64,000 bases of DNA from Deinococcus alpinitundrae (GTDB lineage: Bacteria; Deinococcota; Deinococci; Deinococcales; Deinococcaceae), in NCBI RefSeq assembly GCF_009982895.1, contig NZ_WXZL01000008.1:1-64000 (forward strand). Reading direction: 5' to 3'. Position numbers and translations under genes: made by a program. The notes beneath the pieces are model-generated. The model did no database searches. It saw only the letters and a list, made by a program, of their open reading frames with translations, and was not told the origin of the DNA. Shown in pieces: positions 50,527 through 60,196 of the stretch; the stretch's first letter is position 1, and each line of letters opens with the position of its first letter.

Positions 50527-51551
50527 GCCAGTGCCTTGACCGGCTCGGGCTTCTTGTCACTCCTGAACAGCTGCCCGATGACCTGCTCGATCGGCGGGTC
50601 CACCACCGTCAGATCGGCCACGTCCAAGTGGGTGAGCATGGCGGCGGCGCGGGCGCTGACCTCACCGCGCGGGACCGCCAGTTCCACGTCCAGCCCGTCC
50701 AGGCGGATCAGTTCGCCGAAGGTTGAAAGCCGCGCCGCCGTTTCCGGGCGCGAGAGTTGCAGGCGCACGGTCTTGCGGGCGTCGGGGCCGGATGTCAGGG
50801 CCGAGAGGTCGCCGTCGAAGACCAGCTCGCCGCCGTCGATCACCAGAATCCGCTGACAGAGTGCGGTCACGTCGGCCATGTAGTGACTCGTCAGCATCAC
50901 GGTGGCGTTGAAGCGGGCGTTGTACTCGCGCACGAATTCACGGATGCGCTCCTGCATGTTCACGTCCAGCCCGATGGTCGGTTCGTCGAGAAACAGAACT
51001 TTGGGGCGGTGCAAGAGCGCGGCGGCCAGCTCGCACTTCATTCGCTCGCCGAGCGAAAGCTTGCGCACCTGCTTGCTGAGAATGCCCGACAAATCCAGCA
51101 CCTCATCGAACTCGCGCATGGTGGCTCTGTACTCGGCGTCCGGAATCTCGTAGATCGCCTGATTGACCAGAAAGCTGTCCTGGGCGGGCAAATCCCAGAT
51201 GAGCTGCTGCTTTTGCCCCATGACCAAGGTGATCTGCTTCAGAAAGGCGGTCCCGCGCTTCTGCGGCGTGTGGCCCTGCACTGTGGCCGCGCCGGAGGTC
51301 GGGTGCAGCAGGCCCGAGAGCATCTTCAGGGTGGTGGTCTTGCCCGCGCCGTTGGGACCAAGAAAGCCCACCATCTCGCCGCCGCGCAGCTCGAAGCTCA
51401 CCCCCTTGACCGCCTCCACCGTGCGGGTGTTGGGCCGCACGAAGGCCCGCAGGCTGCCCAGAAAGCCGGGTTCCTTCTCGGTGACGGTGTACGCCTTGCG
51501 AAGCTGGGCGGCCCGCACGGTGATGTCGGGATCGGTTGTGGGGACGGGCAT
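50523..51551 (-). CDS. ABC-2 type exporter ATPase (COG4586-like)
   Basis: A 342-residue nucleotide-binding protein. Walker A LGPNGAGKTTTLKML near residue 70, signature KLSLGERMKCELAAALLHRP, Walker B KVLFLDEPTIGLD, and a switch His in LTSHYMAD. The N-terminal extension (about 1-40) contains EKEPGFLGSLRAFV. It is longer than usual because of a C-terminal regulatory region of about 100 residues. Confidence 0.87.
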   Translation of the reverse strand: MPVPTTDPDITVRAAQLRKAYTVTEKEPGFLGSLRAFVRPNTRTVEAVKGVSFELRGGEMVGFLGPNGAGKTTTLKMLSGLLHPTSGAATVQGHTPQKRGTAFLKQITLVMGQKQQLIWDLPAQDSFLVNQAIYEIPDAEYRATMREFDEVLDLSGILSKQVRKLSLGERMKCELAAALLHRPKVLFLDEPTIGLDVNMQERIREFVREYNARFNATVMLTSHYMADVTALCQRILVIDGGELVFDGDLSALTSGPDARKTVRLQLSRPETAARLSTFGELIRLDGLDVELAVPRGEVSARAAAMLTHLDVADLTVVDPPIEQVIGQLFRSDKKPEPVKALA

Positions 51552-51635
51552 GATGGTTGACAGCTTAACGGGTCGGGTCGGACGCGGGCTGTAGGCGAAA
51601 TGGCTCAGTGCCCCACCATTTTCGCAGCGGTGTAC

Positions 51636-52391
51636 TCAGTTTCCCAGCAAAAATTCCCCGGTCACCTTGTACAGCATCTCCGTCGTTTCCAGGCTGTCGA
51701 AGGTGTGGGTGCCGCCGGGAATGGCGATGGTGTCGCAGCCGAGCGCCTGAGCGTAACGCATACCCATCTCTATCGGCACGGCCGTGTCGGCGTCGCCGTG
51801 AAAAACCCGCGCCTGCCCCCGGTATTGCCCGGCGGCCTTGAGAGGGTCCAGGCGCGTCATTTCCAGCAAGAACTCGCGGCCAATCGGCCAGCCGCCCTGG
51901 TCCATGATGGCGGGCGGAAGATGGCCCCCCGGCAGCATCCTGAGCCACAGTTCCGGCAGGGCGGGTGCCCACAGCGCCAGCCGGTGCGGGTTGACTTTCG
52001 GGGCGCTCAGTGCGGCCACCAGCCCGCCCATCGAGAAGCCCAGCAGCATGGCGCGTTTCGGGTCGATTTCGGGCAGATCCTTAAAGTACCCGAAGCCCGC
52101 CACGGCGTCCTCCACCTCGCGGCTGACGGTCATCTCGGAAAAGTCGCCCTCCGATTCACCGCTGCCCCGAAAGTCGAATCTCAGCGAGGCGATGCCCCGG
52201 TCAGCCAGGTGGCGCGACAGCAGCGGTAGCAGGCGGTGATCGCCGCTCCGGTCGCCGGTGAAGCCGTGCAGGATGACCACGCCGGGAAAGCCGTGAGCGG
52301 GTCTGGGAATGCCGTTTAAGTCCGGTTCGGGCAAATGGACCATGCCGTAGACGCGCTGACCGCCGACCCTGAAGGAAGCGAAAGTTTCCAT
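51636..52391 (-). CDS. Alpha/beta hydrolase, dienelactone/esterase-like
   Basis: A 251-residue soluble hydrolase. HGFTGDRSGDH gives the oxyanion region, LLGFSMGGLVAAL the nucleophile Ser, VFHGDADTAVP the Asp, and GGTHTFDSLET the His. Similar to feruloyl or cinnamoyl esterases and acyl-peptide-type hydrolases. TACACT lies seven bases before the ATG at 52391. Confidence 0.83.
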   Translation of the reverse strand: METFASFRVGGQRVYGMVHLPEPDLNGIPRPAHGFPGVVILHGFTGDRSGDHRLLPLLSRHLADRGIASLRFDFRGSGESEGDFSEMTVSREVEDAVAGFGYFKDLPEIDPKRAMLLGFSMGGLVAALSAPKVNPHRLALWAPALPELWLRMLPGGHLPPAIMDQGGWPIGREFLLEMTRLDPLKAAGQYRGQARVFHGDADTAVPIEMGMRYAQALGCDTIAIPGGTHTFDSLETTEMLYKVTGEFLLGN

Positions 52392-52398
52392 GCCGAAC

Positions 52399-52404
52399 AG
52401 TGTA
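52399..52404 (-). promoter_or_regulatory. -10 box TACACT, leaderless promoter of the hydrolase gene
   Basis: TACACT on the minus strand, seven bases before the ATG at 52391. Confidence 0.45.
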
Positions 52405-52441
52405 GGGGGCCGCGGGCCGGATGAGAGCGGTCCGAAGGGAT

Positions 52442-52466
52442 AAAGAAGCCGAAAGCGCGCTTCTTT
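52442..52466. terminator. Terminator after the RsmC-like methyltransferase gene
   Basis: AAAGAAGC and GCTTCTTT form an 8-bp stem with a nine-base loop. On both strands a T-rich run ends the stem. The methyltransferase stop is at 52479 on the minus strand. Confidence 0.65.
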
Positions 52467-52478
52467 TTGACGAGTGCT

Positions 52479-53669
52479 TTAAAGGCGCTCGGCCCGCAAG
52501 ACCTTGAACCCGCTTTCACGAACCACTTCCGTGACGCTGGCCCAACCGGTCAGCAGTTTCTCGTAGGGCAGAAAGTCGTTGGCGACGTAGTAGGCGGCTC
52601 CGCCCGGTTTCAGGCGGCGCTCGGCCGTCTTCAGGAACTCGGCAGCCACGTCCAGCACCACGCCGCGCCCGACGTGAAACGGCGGATTGGAGAGAATCAG
52701 ATCGAAGCGGCGTTCGCCCAGTGCCGCGTCCACGTCGCTGTGTAGGGTCTCGCCGGTGAGCTGGTTGGCCGCGAGCGTCTGCTCGGCGCTACGCACACTG
52801 CTGAGGTCGGCGTCGGTCAGGGTGGCCATGCCGCCGCGCCGCGCTGCCCACGCCCCGATGAGGCCAGCGCCGCAGCCCAAGTCGAGGACCGCCTTGCCGG
52901 ACACGTCCAGATCGTCCAATGTACGCAGCAGCAGCGCTGTCGCCTTGTCGGCCTTGCCCGCACTGAATACACCCGGCAGCGCCACCACCTTCAGGTCCTC
53001 GTACTTATAGGTTTCGGCGGGCGGTTGCGGTGGGGTCGGGCCGGGGCGGCGCACCAGCTTGGCGACCCGCATGCCGCCGTCGCGGGCGATGGTTTCGCCG
53101 CTGCCGAACGCCGCGCCCGCCGCGCGCACATAGCGGTCGAAGCCCTTGTCGCGGTCTCCGGCCAGATACAGGATGCCGCCCGGCGGGGTGCAGGCGTGCG
53201 CCCAGCTCACCTGGGCCTGGGCGTAGGCGTTGCCCCGGTCGCCCGCCAGAATCAGGGTGACGGTGGGGGCGCGTTCCAGCGGGTCGCCGGGGATAGCCGC
53301 CACGGCATTGATTCCCGCCGCCTGGAGCACCGCCAGGGCTGGGGCCGATCCTTCGGCGGCCCGCAGGGTCACGCCAGGCAAGCTGGCGATCAACCCGCCC
53401 ATGGCGCTCAGATCCAGTACCTCACCCTTGATCCGTGCTTTGAGCAGCGTTTCGGCCAGCAGCACCTGGGCCGCGTCCACATCAGGCGCGCCGCGCACGC
53501 CGGGCTTGGTCAGCGCTGTCAGGCGGGCCAGGCGCGGCGGCAGCGCGGCGGGAAGAATCTGGAAATAACCAGCAGCCGCCCTCGGTTCAGGGCGGCGCAG
53601 CTTGAGTTGCTGGGATTTTGGCTTGGGAGAACGCGACGGTTGGGAAGTTGGTTTGCGGGGGCCGGTCAT
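52479..53669 (-). CDS. RsmC-like class I SAM-dependent rRNA methyltransferase
   Basis: A 396-residue protein with a basic Pro/Ser-rich N-terminus and two fold copies as in RsmC/RlmG: a degenerate first domain (about 45-200) and a catalytic second domain (about 215-396) with VLDLGCGAGLIGAWAA (SAM binding) and DLILSNPPFHVG, the N-P-P-F motif of N2-guanine methyltransferases. The target is probably a guanine of rRNA; RlmG is an alternative. TACACT lies six bases before the ATG. Confidence 0.82.
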   Translation of the reverse strand: MTGPRKPTSQPSRSPKPKSQQLKLRRPEPRAAAGYFQILPAALPPRLARLTALTKPGVRGAPDVDAAQVLLAETLLKARIKGEVLDLSAMGGLIASLPGVTLRAAEGSAPALAVLQAAGINAVAAIPGDPLERAPTVTLILAGDRGNAYAQAQVSWAHACTPPGGILYLAGDRDKGFDRYVRAAGAAFGSGETIARDGGMRVAKLVRRPGPTPPQPPAETYKYEDLKVVALPGVFSAGKADKATALLLRTLDDLDVSGKAVLDLGCGAGLIGAWAARRGGMATLTDADLSSVRSAEQTLAANQLTGETLHSDVDAALGERRFDLILSNPPFHVGRGVVLDVAAEFLKTAERRLKPGGAAYYVANDFLPYEKLLTGWASVTEVVRESGFKVLRAERL

Positions 53670-53675
53670 GCGCCG

Positions 53676-53681
53676 AGTGTA
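53676..53681 (-). promoter_or_regulatory. -10 box TACACT, leaderless promoter of the methyltransferase gene
   Basis: TACACT on the minus strand, six bases before the ATG at 53669. Confidence 0.45.
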
Positions 53682-53707
53682 CGGGATGCCATGCCCCCGG
53701 CTGCGAC

Positions 53708-54163
53708 CTACAGCCCGAACTCGGAAGGATTGAGCTTGAGGGCGTAGATGATGTCGCGCATGATCATCTGCTCCTTCTCGTCGAAATCGCCGTCGGCGTT
53801 GGCGATGACCACCGCGAGCTGCACCACCGCGCGGGCCTCCTCAGGCTTCTTGGCGGCTTTGCCAACCAGCTGAAGGAGCTCGATCTTGCCAAAATCGAAG
53901 TCCTGGGTCACCTTGTTGCAGTATTCGTCGTACTTGCCGCGCAGCTTGTTCACGTCAAAGGCCTTGAGCTTGTCGCTGCTGGTGATGAAGGCGGCGGTGC
54001 GGCTGCGCTCCTGGGTGTCGATCTTGCCGTCGGCGGCGGCAATGAGAGCGCAGGCGGCCATGCTGGCGTCGGCGAAGGTGGCGTTGTTGAAGCGGGCGAA
54101 ACCTTCCTGCCCGGCGGTCATGCCCTGGTTGGCGAGGGTCTTGAGCTGATCGAGAAATCCCAT
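53708..54163 (-). CDS. terB: TerB-family tellurite resistance-like protein
   Basis: A 151-residue helical protein. It has the TerB acidic repeats: ALIAAADGKIDTQER (about 39-53) and AVVIANADGDFDEKEQM (about 122-138), which can bind metal. Ter proteins link to tellurite, phage and stress resistance; the other ter genes are not present here. AAGGAGAC precedes the ATG. It stands alone between opposite or unrelated genes. Confidence 0.87.
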   Translation of the reverse strand: MGFLDQLKTLANQGMTAGQEGFARFNNATFADASMAACALIAAADGKIDTQERSRTAAFITSSDKLKAFDVNKLRGKYDEYCNKVTQDFDFGKIELLQLVGKAAKKPEEARAVVQLAVVIANADGDFDEKEQMIMRDIIYALKLNPSEFGL

Positions 54164-54318
54164 CTTGAGTCTCCTTTGGGGGCGGCGCGGGGATGTCAGA
54201 CACCAGACAGCCTGCCGCCCGCCAGGATTCCATTCTCACCGATGTCAGATGAGGAGGTCCGCTGCCGGGCGTGTGTTCTAAGTCTCGCTCAGAAAAGGTG
54301 GGCTCATGAAGGGGCTGC

Positions 54319-55341
54319 TCAGCGCTCCAACTCGGTGCGCGCCCGCTCCCAGTCGCTGGCTTTGCTGATCTGGGCCAGGTCATCATTGTTCAGGGTCAGG
54401 TCCACGGTGCCCAGCAACTCCTGAAGCTGCGCGACGCTGTTGGCCCCGATGATCGGTGCGGTCATGGCAGGCTGGGCCAGCATCCAGGCCAGCGCCACCT
54501 GTGCGGGCACGGCGTTGGTGCGCCCGGCCACCGCCTTCAAGGTGTCTACCACGTCGAAGTTCTGATCACTGAAGCGTCCTGCCGCATTCTCGTCGGCCCG
54601 CACACTTTCTGGCAGCGGCTGACCGCGCTGGTACTTGCCGGTCAGCATGCCGCCGCCCAGCGGACTCCAGGGAATCACCCCGATGCCGTACTCCACTGCC
54701 ACCCGCTGCAACTCGCGCTCGAAGTTGGCGCGGGTGGGCGAGAGCAGGCTGTATTCCGGCTGAATGCTGACGAACGATTCGAGGTTTTTCCTGTCGCTCG
54801 TCCACAGCGCCTGCATCAGCCGCCAGGCGCTGAAGTTCGAGCAGCCGATGTAGCGTACGTAGCCGCGCTTGACCAGCTCGGTAAAGGCCGAGAGCGTTTC
54901 CTCGATGGGGGTCTGGGAATCGACCCAGTGGGCCTGGTACAGATCGATATGATCGACCTGAAGGCGCTTGAGGCTGTCCTCGCAGGCTTTCAGAATCCAG
55001 CGTCGCGATAACCCCTCGCGCTGATGGACGCTGCCGCGCCCCTGGTTGTCGTCCATGCCGCCCATCGCGCCGCGCACCTTGGTCGCCACCACGATGTCGT
55101 CGCGGTTGCCACGCGCCTTCATCCAGCGTCCCATGATCTCCTCGGACACGCCGCCGGGGTTGCCGGGGGTCCAGGTGGTGTAGATGTCGGCGGTGTCGAG
55201 AAAGTTGCCGCCCGCCGCATAGTAGGCGTCCATGATCTCGAAGGCGGTGTCCTCGCCTGCGCTCCAGCCGAACTGCATGGTGCCCAGGCCCAGGGGAAAG
55301 AGATGCAGGCCGCTGCGGCCCAGTTGACGATAGGTGGTCAT
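54319..55341 (-). CDS. Aldo/keto reductase
   Basis: A 340-residue NADPH-dependent oxidoreductase of the (beta/alpha)8 fold. It starts [20 protein letters not shown]; the catalytic Asp and Tyr lie in [10 protein letters not shown], Lys in VVATKVRG, and His in [10 protein letters not shown]. The ATG at 55341 has CAAGGAGG nine bases upstream, which excludes the long upstream extension. Substrate unknown. Confidence 0.87.
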   Translation of the reverse strand: MTTYRQLGRSGLHLFPLGLGTMQFGWSAGEDTAFEIMDAYYAAGGNFLDTADIYTTWTPGNPGGVSEEIMGRWMKARGNRDDIVVATKVRGAMGGMDDNQGRGSVHQREGLSRRWILKACEDSLKRLQVDHIDLYQAHWVDSQTPIEETLSAFTELVKRGYVRYIGCSNFSAWRLMQALWTSDRKNLESFVSIQPEYSLLSPTRANFERELQRVAVEYGIGVIPWSPLGGGMLTGKYQRGQPLPESVRADENAAGRFSDQNFDVVDTLKAVAGRTNAVPAQVALAWMLAQPAMTAPIIGANSVAQLQELLGTVDLTLNNDDLAQISKASDWERARTELER

Positions 55342-55539
55342 GGTGTTGCCTCCTTGAATAAAACCAGGTTGTGAGCGTTCACAGTGTCGCGGCCACGCTT
55401 CCGGCCTTTGGGAAGCTAAGCGGGTTTGTGGCCGATTGGTAAAGGCTGGTTTCTGAGGCCACCAGTTTAGGGCTTGTGACCGGGCGTCACGGGTCAATAT
55501 GGGCTGGCCGGGCGGTCCGCTAAGCGCCACATTGCCAGG

Positions 55540-56212
55540 ATGCCCGAGCAGCTCACCTGGGAAGGTTCTCTCAATGCCCGCGACCTCGCCGGACTTTCCA
55601 CGCCGAGCGGCCCTGTTCAGCCGCGCCGCCTGATTCGCGCGTTGGGAGTGTCGCGCATTCTGGACCGGCGAGACCCTGGGGAGCGTTCCATTGACCCCAC
55701 TCCCTTTCTGGGGGTGAGGCGCTGTCTCTCAATTTGCCCGCCCTGCCGCACGGCAACCGCAACCTGAACGCCGCCAGCGCGGCGGCCCGCAGCAACGCCG
55801 ACTTTTACCGTGCATGGCTCGAACATGCCTGCAACAATTTTGCCGTGCTTTTGCAGCAGATCGTGGACGCGCCAGCAGGCCCAGTGGTCATTCACTGCCA
55901 CGTCGGCAAGGACCGCACCAGACTGGCGGTCGCGTTGGCATTGTTTGTGGCGGGCGTGCCGGAGCCGAGATCGCTGCTGACTATGCCGAAACCGATCGGC
56001 ATGTGCAGCTGCTGCACGCCGAGATGCTCTCGCGTCAGACCGATTTACAGAACCGCGACGAACTCGCCCGCTTCTTGACCAGTGATCCGGCAAACATGCT
56101 CGCAGCGCTGGCTTTCCTGCGCGATCTCGGCGGTCTGGAGAATCTGGCGCGGCATGGGTTCGGACCGGACTTGCAGGCCGCTCTAACGCAGCGCCTGACC
56201 CAGCCTGCCTGA
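55540..56212 (+). pseudogene. Tyrosine/serine protein phosphatase, degraded
   Basis: Three frames together carry a Y_phosphatase3-type protein: NARDLAGLS and DRRDPGERS at the N-terminus; then HCHVGKDRTRLAVALALF, the P-loop with catalytic Cys and Arg; then GAEIAADYAETDRHV to the end. Breaks lie near the G run at 55710-55714 and near 55961-55970, each mended by one added G. About 18 residues between RRLIR and ALGVS also seem missing compared with the family. Probably non-functional. Confidence 0.78.
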
Positions 56213-56229
56213 CTTGATTCCTGTGTGTT

Positions 56230-57150
56230 TCACCACTTCCCGCCCATCAGTCCCCAGGCCGCCGCCGTCGCCAGCGCGGTGATCATCCAGAAGCGGACTG
56301 TCACCTGGGTTTCCTTCCAGCCACTCAGCTCGAAGTGATGCTGAATCGGACTCATCTTAAAGACGCGCCTGCCGGTGGTCTTGAACGAGGCCACCTGAAT
56401 GATGACGCTTAGCACCGCGACCACCGGAATAATCGCCGCGACCGGCAACAGCCAGGGATCGGCGTAAAGGACATAGACGCCCGCCGCCACCGCGCCGATG
56501 GCGTGGCTGCCCATATCGCCCATAAAGACGCGCGCCGGGTGGGCGTTGTACCACATGAAGCCCAGCACACCGCCGACCAGGAGCAGCGCGGCGGGCGAGA
56601 CACCCAGAAACGGCAGCAGCACGATCAGGCTCACTCCGCCGAGCAGACCGTCGAGGCCGTCGGTGAAGTTGAAGGCGTTGACGGAGGCCACCATCACCAG
56701 CGTGATCAGCACCACGTCCCACACCGGCCCGAAGCTCTGAATCAGCAGGTGCGAGGCGAGCGGCGCGGCGAAATAAGCGAACACCGCCCCGACGATCAGT
56801 TGCAGCGGGAACTTCTCGCGCGCCAGCAATTCCTTCTTGCCGCCCACCATCCGCCAGCGAATCTTGAGAAAATCGTCGGCAAAGCCGATCAGGCCCATGC
56901 CGATAGCCGAGAGCACGATCATGATCTCGCGGCTTCGCGCTGCGCCTTCCAGCGGGTCGGCGAAGAAGTAGACGAGCCACATCGCCACGAACGCCAGCAC
57001 GAAGGCCACGCCCCCTGCAGTGGGGGTGCCTTCCTTTTTCAGGTGGGTCTGCGGGCCTTCCTGGCGCACTGGCTGGCCCCAGCCACGCAGCTTGGATACG
57101 TGAATGAACAGGCCCAGCAAGAACCACGAGAGCAGCGCCGTGAAGATCAC
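56230..57150 (-). CDS. mraY: Phospho-N-acetylmuramoyl-pentapeptide transferase
   Basis: Transfers phospho-MurNAc-pentapeptide to undecaprenyl phosphate, the first membrane step of peptidoglycan synthesis. The 306-residue protein has about ten helices with [17 protein letters not shown] near residue 35, [12 protein letters not shown], and the C-terminal [14 protein letters not shown] (the HHH-type loop). Shorter than the E. coli form (360). GTG start at 57150. It is downstream of murF and a lipoprotein on the same strand. Confidence 0.95.
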   Translation of the reverse strand: MIFTALLSWFLLGLFIHVSKLRGWGQPVRQEGPQTHLKKEGTPTAGGVAFVLAFVAMWLVYFFADPLEGAARSREIMIVLSAIGMGLIGFADDFLKIRWRMVGGKKELLAREKFPLQLIVGAVFAYFAAPLASHLLIQSFGPVWDVVLITLVMVASVNAFNFTDGLDGLLGGVSLIVLLPFLGVSPAALLLVGGVLGFMWYNAHPARVFMGDMGSHAIGAVAAGVYVLYADPWLLPVAAIIPVVAVLSVIIQVASFKTTGRRVFKMSPIQHHFELSGWKETQVTVRFWMITALATAAAWGLMGGKW

Positions 57151-57247
57151 GCCGGTTCCGGCGCACAGAATAGGAAAGCATTTGAAGGTTCAGACACAAT
57201 GCGAGCAGAGTAGCACGGCGGTTTTGGAGGCCGTTTGACGCCGCTTC

Positions 57248-58039
57248 TCAGGGCCGGACTTCGCGCAAATCGCTCAGAAACACCCGGATGCGGCCGTCCG
57301 CGCTCAGCGTCACGATGCGCCCGCCCACCACGCCGATCAGTCCGGGGCCGTGCGGCAGGCCCGTCACCGTGCGGCCCGCAGCGTCCAGGCGCTCCAGTTG
57401 TGTGCCGCTCAGGCGGTAGAGGCCCTGGTCGGTCTGAACGGTAGGCACGTTCGAGGTGGCCGCGCCGCGCCCCGGCAGGCGGTAGAGGTAGGCCTGCGCT
57501 CCGGCGCTGAGCACGGTGGGCGGGCTACCGGGCCGCTCCAGATCACCGCCGACCAGCGCATACTCCTCGCCGTCGCCGCCGGTTAGCACCGCCTGCGGGA
57601 AGCCCAGGACGCCGCCCGCCGCGCCGCCGCCGTAGTTCACGGCGCTGCCGTCTTGCCGGTAGATACGCTGACTGCTCAGCCGCACCGCCCGGCCCACCAC
57701 CCGCGTCTCGGGCGGCCCGTCGAGCGTCACGATCAGCCCAGCGTCGGGCAAGGCTCCCCAGGCCACGCTCCCGACCCAGGCAGCGGCCACGGCGGGCGTG
57801 GGCAGCGGCGCAGGCTGCACCCGCAAGCTGGGGGCGCGGGCCACGTATGCCTGGCCGCTCGAGACCCAGGTCACGCCCGCGTCGCTGAAGTCGGCCTGAA
57901 AAGGCAGAGAATTGAGCGCGGCCCGGGCAGGAGGGGTCTGGATTCGCTGACTCTGCGTTCGCTGGGTCGGAGCCGGAGCGCAGGCTCCTAGCAGGCCCAG
58001 ACTGGATAGGCCCAGCAGCGTGAGCGCCAGCCGCTTCAT
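57248..58039 (-). CDS. Predicted lipoprotein encoded between mraY and murF
   Basis: A 263-residue exported protein with lipobox LLGAC (Cys about residue 20) followed by a Pro/Thr/Gln-rich linker. The mature region is beta-rich with repeated short strands (LYRLPGRG, LYRLSGTQLERLDAAGR) and may be a propeller-like fold. Its ATG overlaps the murF stop by four bases (ATGA). No known family. Location within a peptidoglycan gene set suggests an envelope role. Confidence 0.7.
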   Translation of the reverse strand: MKRLALTLLGLSSLGLLGACAPAPTQRTQSQRIQTPPARAALNSLPFQADFSDAGVTWVSSGQAYVARAPSLRVQPAPLPTPAVAAAWVGSVAWGALPDAGLIVTLDGPPETRVVGRAVRLSSQRIYRQDGSAVNYGGGAAGGVLGFPQAVLTGGDGEEYALVGGDLERPGSPPTVLSAGAQAYLYRLPGRGAATSNVPTVQTDQGLYRLSGTQLERLDAAGRTVTGLPHGPGLIGVVGGRIVTLSADGRIRVFLSDLREVRP

Positions 58040-59307
58040 TCGCCTCGCCCGCTCAGCAGGGCGTTGACCACGCTCTCCAGTCCTACACCCTCGTGCGCCC
58101 GCTTCTCCGGCGTCCACGAGATGCCCCGGCTGGCCTTGATGAGCATCACGTCGCCGTCTTTGACCTCGGCTTCGAGGGCGCTGATCAGCTCCGGCACCTG
58201 GGCGAAGGCCCGCTCGCCCAACAGGGCGGCAAACTGGCCCACACCGTAGGTGAGGTCGGCGTGCTGGCGGGCGAGTGCGCCGACCTCGGCGTGCATGGCC
58301 TGTTCGTTCTCGCCGAGTTCGAGCATCCGGCCCAGCACGCTGATCTTGCGGCCTGGATACGCGCTCAGCGCTTCGAGTGCGGCCCCGACACTCAGCGGCG
58401 AGGCGTTGTAGGTGTCATCGATGATGGTAAAGCGCCCCGGCAGCACCCGGTAGCGGCCCCCCGGCACGCTCACGGCGGCGAGGCGGGCGGCAGCCGCCGG
58501 TAGGTCCAGTCCAGCTTGCCCGGCCAGCGCCAGACCTAGCACGGCGGCCTCGGCCTGCACCCGCGAGGCGTGCGGCAGGTTCACCGACACCTCTCCGAAG
58601 CGGAAGGAAGCGCCCTCAGCGTTGACCTGAAGACCCTGGCCGGCAAACGTCGCTCCCTCGAAGCCGTAGGTGTCCACGCCGGGAAACCATGCCGCCGCTT
58701 GTTGCGACACCAGTGTTCGCGACACTTCCAGAATGACGCCCTTCTCGCTTGCCACGCCCTCCAGACTGCCCAGCGCTTCCAGATGGGCCGCGCCGATGCT
58801 GGTGATGACCCCCACATCGGGCCGCACCAGGTCAACCAATTCGCGCATCTCGCCCCGCCGGTCAATGCCCATCTCCACCACCAGCGGCTGCGGCGAGCGG
58901 CCAAACGCCAGCAGAAAGCAGGCGATGGCCGGCAGGGTATTGAACACCGGCATGAAGTGGGCTTCCAGCGCGGCGGCGGCGTAGCTCTTGGCGGTGGTCT
59001 TGCCCACGCTGCCGGTGATGCCGACGACCAGCGGGCTGTAGCGGCGCTCGGCGGTGGCCCAGGCAAACAGAGCGGCGCGGGCGTCGGAGACCCGCACGGC
59101 ACGCGGAACGTCCAGATCGGTCAGGACAAAGGGTGCGCCGCGCGCGAGTGCCTGCTCGACGAAGGCGTTGCCGTGCATCTGCTCGCCGGGCAGGGCCACG
59201 AACGCGGTGTCCGGGCCAGCCTCGCGCGAGTCCCAGGTGAGGCGCTGGGCAGGCTGCGCCTCGGCGTGAATGTCGGCGGCAAACGGCAGATCGGTGAAGC
59301 TCAGCAT
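58036..59307 (-). CDS. murF: UDP-N-acetylmuramoyl-tripeptide-D-alanyl-D-alanine ligase
   Basis: Adds D-Ala-D-Ala to the UDP-MurNAc tripeptide. The 423-residue Mur ligase has the ATP loop GITGSVGKTTAKS (about 93-105), IDDTYNASPLSV in the central domain and LGRMLELGENEQAMH toward the C-terminus. TATACT lies seven bases before the ATG at 59307, so transcription is leaderless. Coupled to the downstream lipoprotein gene. Confidence 0.94.
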   Translation of the reverse strand: MLSFTDLPFAADIHAEAQPAQRLTWDSREAGPDTAFVALPGEQMHGNAFVEQALARGAPFVLTDLDVPRAVRVSDARAALFAWATAERRYSPLVVGITGSVGKTTAKSYAAAALEAHFMPVFNTLPAIACFLLAFGRSPQPLVVEMGIDRRGEMRELVDLVRPDVGVITSIGAAHLEALGSLEGVASEKGVILEVSRTLVSQQAAAWFPGVDTYGFEGATFAGQGLQVNAEGASFRFGEVSVNLPHASRVQAEAAVLGLALAGQAGLDLPAAAARLAAVSVPGGRYRVLPGRFTIIDDTYNASPLSVGAALEALSAYPGRKISVLGRMLELGENEQAMHAEVGALARQHADLTYGVGQFAALLGERAFAQVPELISALEAEVKDGDVMLIKASRGISWTPEKRAHEGVGLESVVNALLSGRGE

Positions 59308-59314
59308 GGGAAGG

Positions 59315-59320
59315 AGTATA
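59315..59320 (-). promoter_or_regulatory. -10 box TATACT, leaderless promoter of murF
   Basis: TATACT on the minus strand, seven bases before the ATG at 59307. Confidence 0.55.
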
Positions 59321-59335
59321 GGCAGGGCGGGGCGC

Positions 59336-60196
59336 TCACCGTTTGAACAGGAGTTTCAATCCCTCTCTGAGCGGCGTGGGCGGGCGGCCCAGCCAATCTT
59401 CCAGATCTGAGGTCACCTCGTCTTCCTGGCCGTTTTTGATGTCCATCATGAACCCGACGATGCGCCGGGCCACCACATCGGGCAGGCCACGCGCTTTCAG
59501 CTGCGCCTCGAAGTCCGATTTTTCGACAGGCTGGTACGCCACCGCCTTGCCGGTGAGTTCGGAGAGGGCCGCAGCGACGTCTGCGAATGAATACGCCTCG
59601 CGTCCGGTGAACTTATAGAGCCGCTTTCCGCCGCCCTCCGACAGCAGTTCGTTGGCGATGGCCTCGCCCATATCGCGGCGCAGGGCGAACGGCACCCGGC
59701 CCGGCCCGGTGGGAAGGCGGATGCCGTCCTCGAAAACCCGCTCGCCCAGAAACTGCGGCAAGACGTCCATGTACAAGACGTTGCGAAAGATGGTGTAGTC
59801 CAGGCCGCTGCGGACGATGAGTTCCTCGGTCTCGAAGTGCCCCAGCATCAATTTGTTTTCCAACGTGTTCCGGTCTTTCAAGGTGCGGCTGGTGTAGGCG
59901 ATGGCCTGCACCCCGGCTTTCTTCGCGGCCTCCACGACATTCCGGTGCTGCTCGACTCGGCGGTCCTCGTCAGTTCCGGCGATCAGCAGCACTTTCTGGA
60001 TGCCCTGCATGGCCCGGTCGAGCGAACCCGCGTCATCGTAACTGCCGATCCGCAGACGGATTCCACTTTCCCTCAAGGCTGCGGCTTTGCCCTCGTCGCG
60101 TACCAGGGCGGCGACCTGATCGGCTGAGGTTTTCTTCAGCAGGGTCTCGGTCACGGCCCTGCCGAGCTGCCCCGTCGCTCCAGTCACCAGGATCAT
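59336..60196 (-). CDS. NAD(P)-binding atypical short-chain dehydrogenase, NmrA/QorB-like
   Basis: A 286-residue protein with the Rossmann start LVTGATGQLGRAV (residues 3-15) and the later AYTSRTL, but no canonical Tyr-x-x-x-Lys. Related to NmrA and quinone oxidoreductase 2-type proteins. It overlaps the aldo/keto reductase gene by four bases, forming an operon with it. Confidence 0.82.
   Translation of the reverse strand: MILVTGATGQLGRAVTETLLKKTSADQVAALVRDEGKAAALRESGIRLRIGSYDDAGSLDRAMQGIQKVLLIAGTDEDRRVEQHRNVVEAAKKAGVQAIAYTSRTLKDRNTLENKLMLGHFETEELIVRSGLDYTIFRNVLYMDVLPQFLGERVFEDGIRLPTGPGRVPFALRRDMGEAIANELLSEGGGKRLYKFTGREAYSFADVAAALSELTGKAVAYQPVEKSDFEAQLKARGLPDVVARRIVGFMMDIKNGQEDEVTSDLEDWLGRPPTPLREGLKLLFKR

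Noticed and set aside
48935..50560. A single 541-residue ORF covering both ABC-2 permeases
   Set aside because: Its N-terminal half is an antisense-like reading in a different frame from the true 49720-50526 permease; the coupled ATG at 49720 gives a normal permease.
55540..55767. Separate 75-residue hypothetical gene
   Set aside because: It carries the N-terminal motifs of a tyrosine phosphatase whose remainder continues in two other frames, so it is a fragment of one broken gene.
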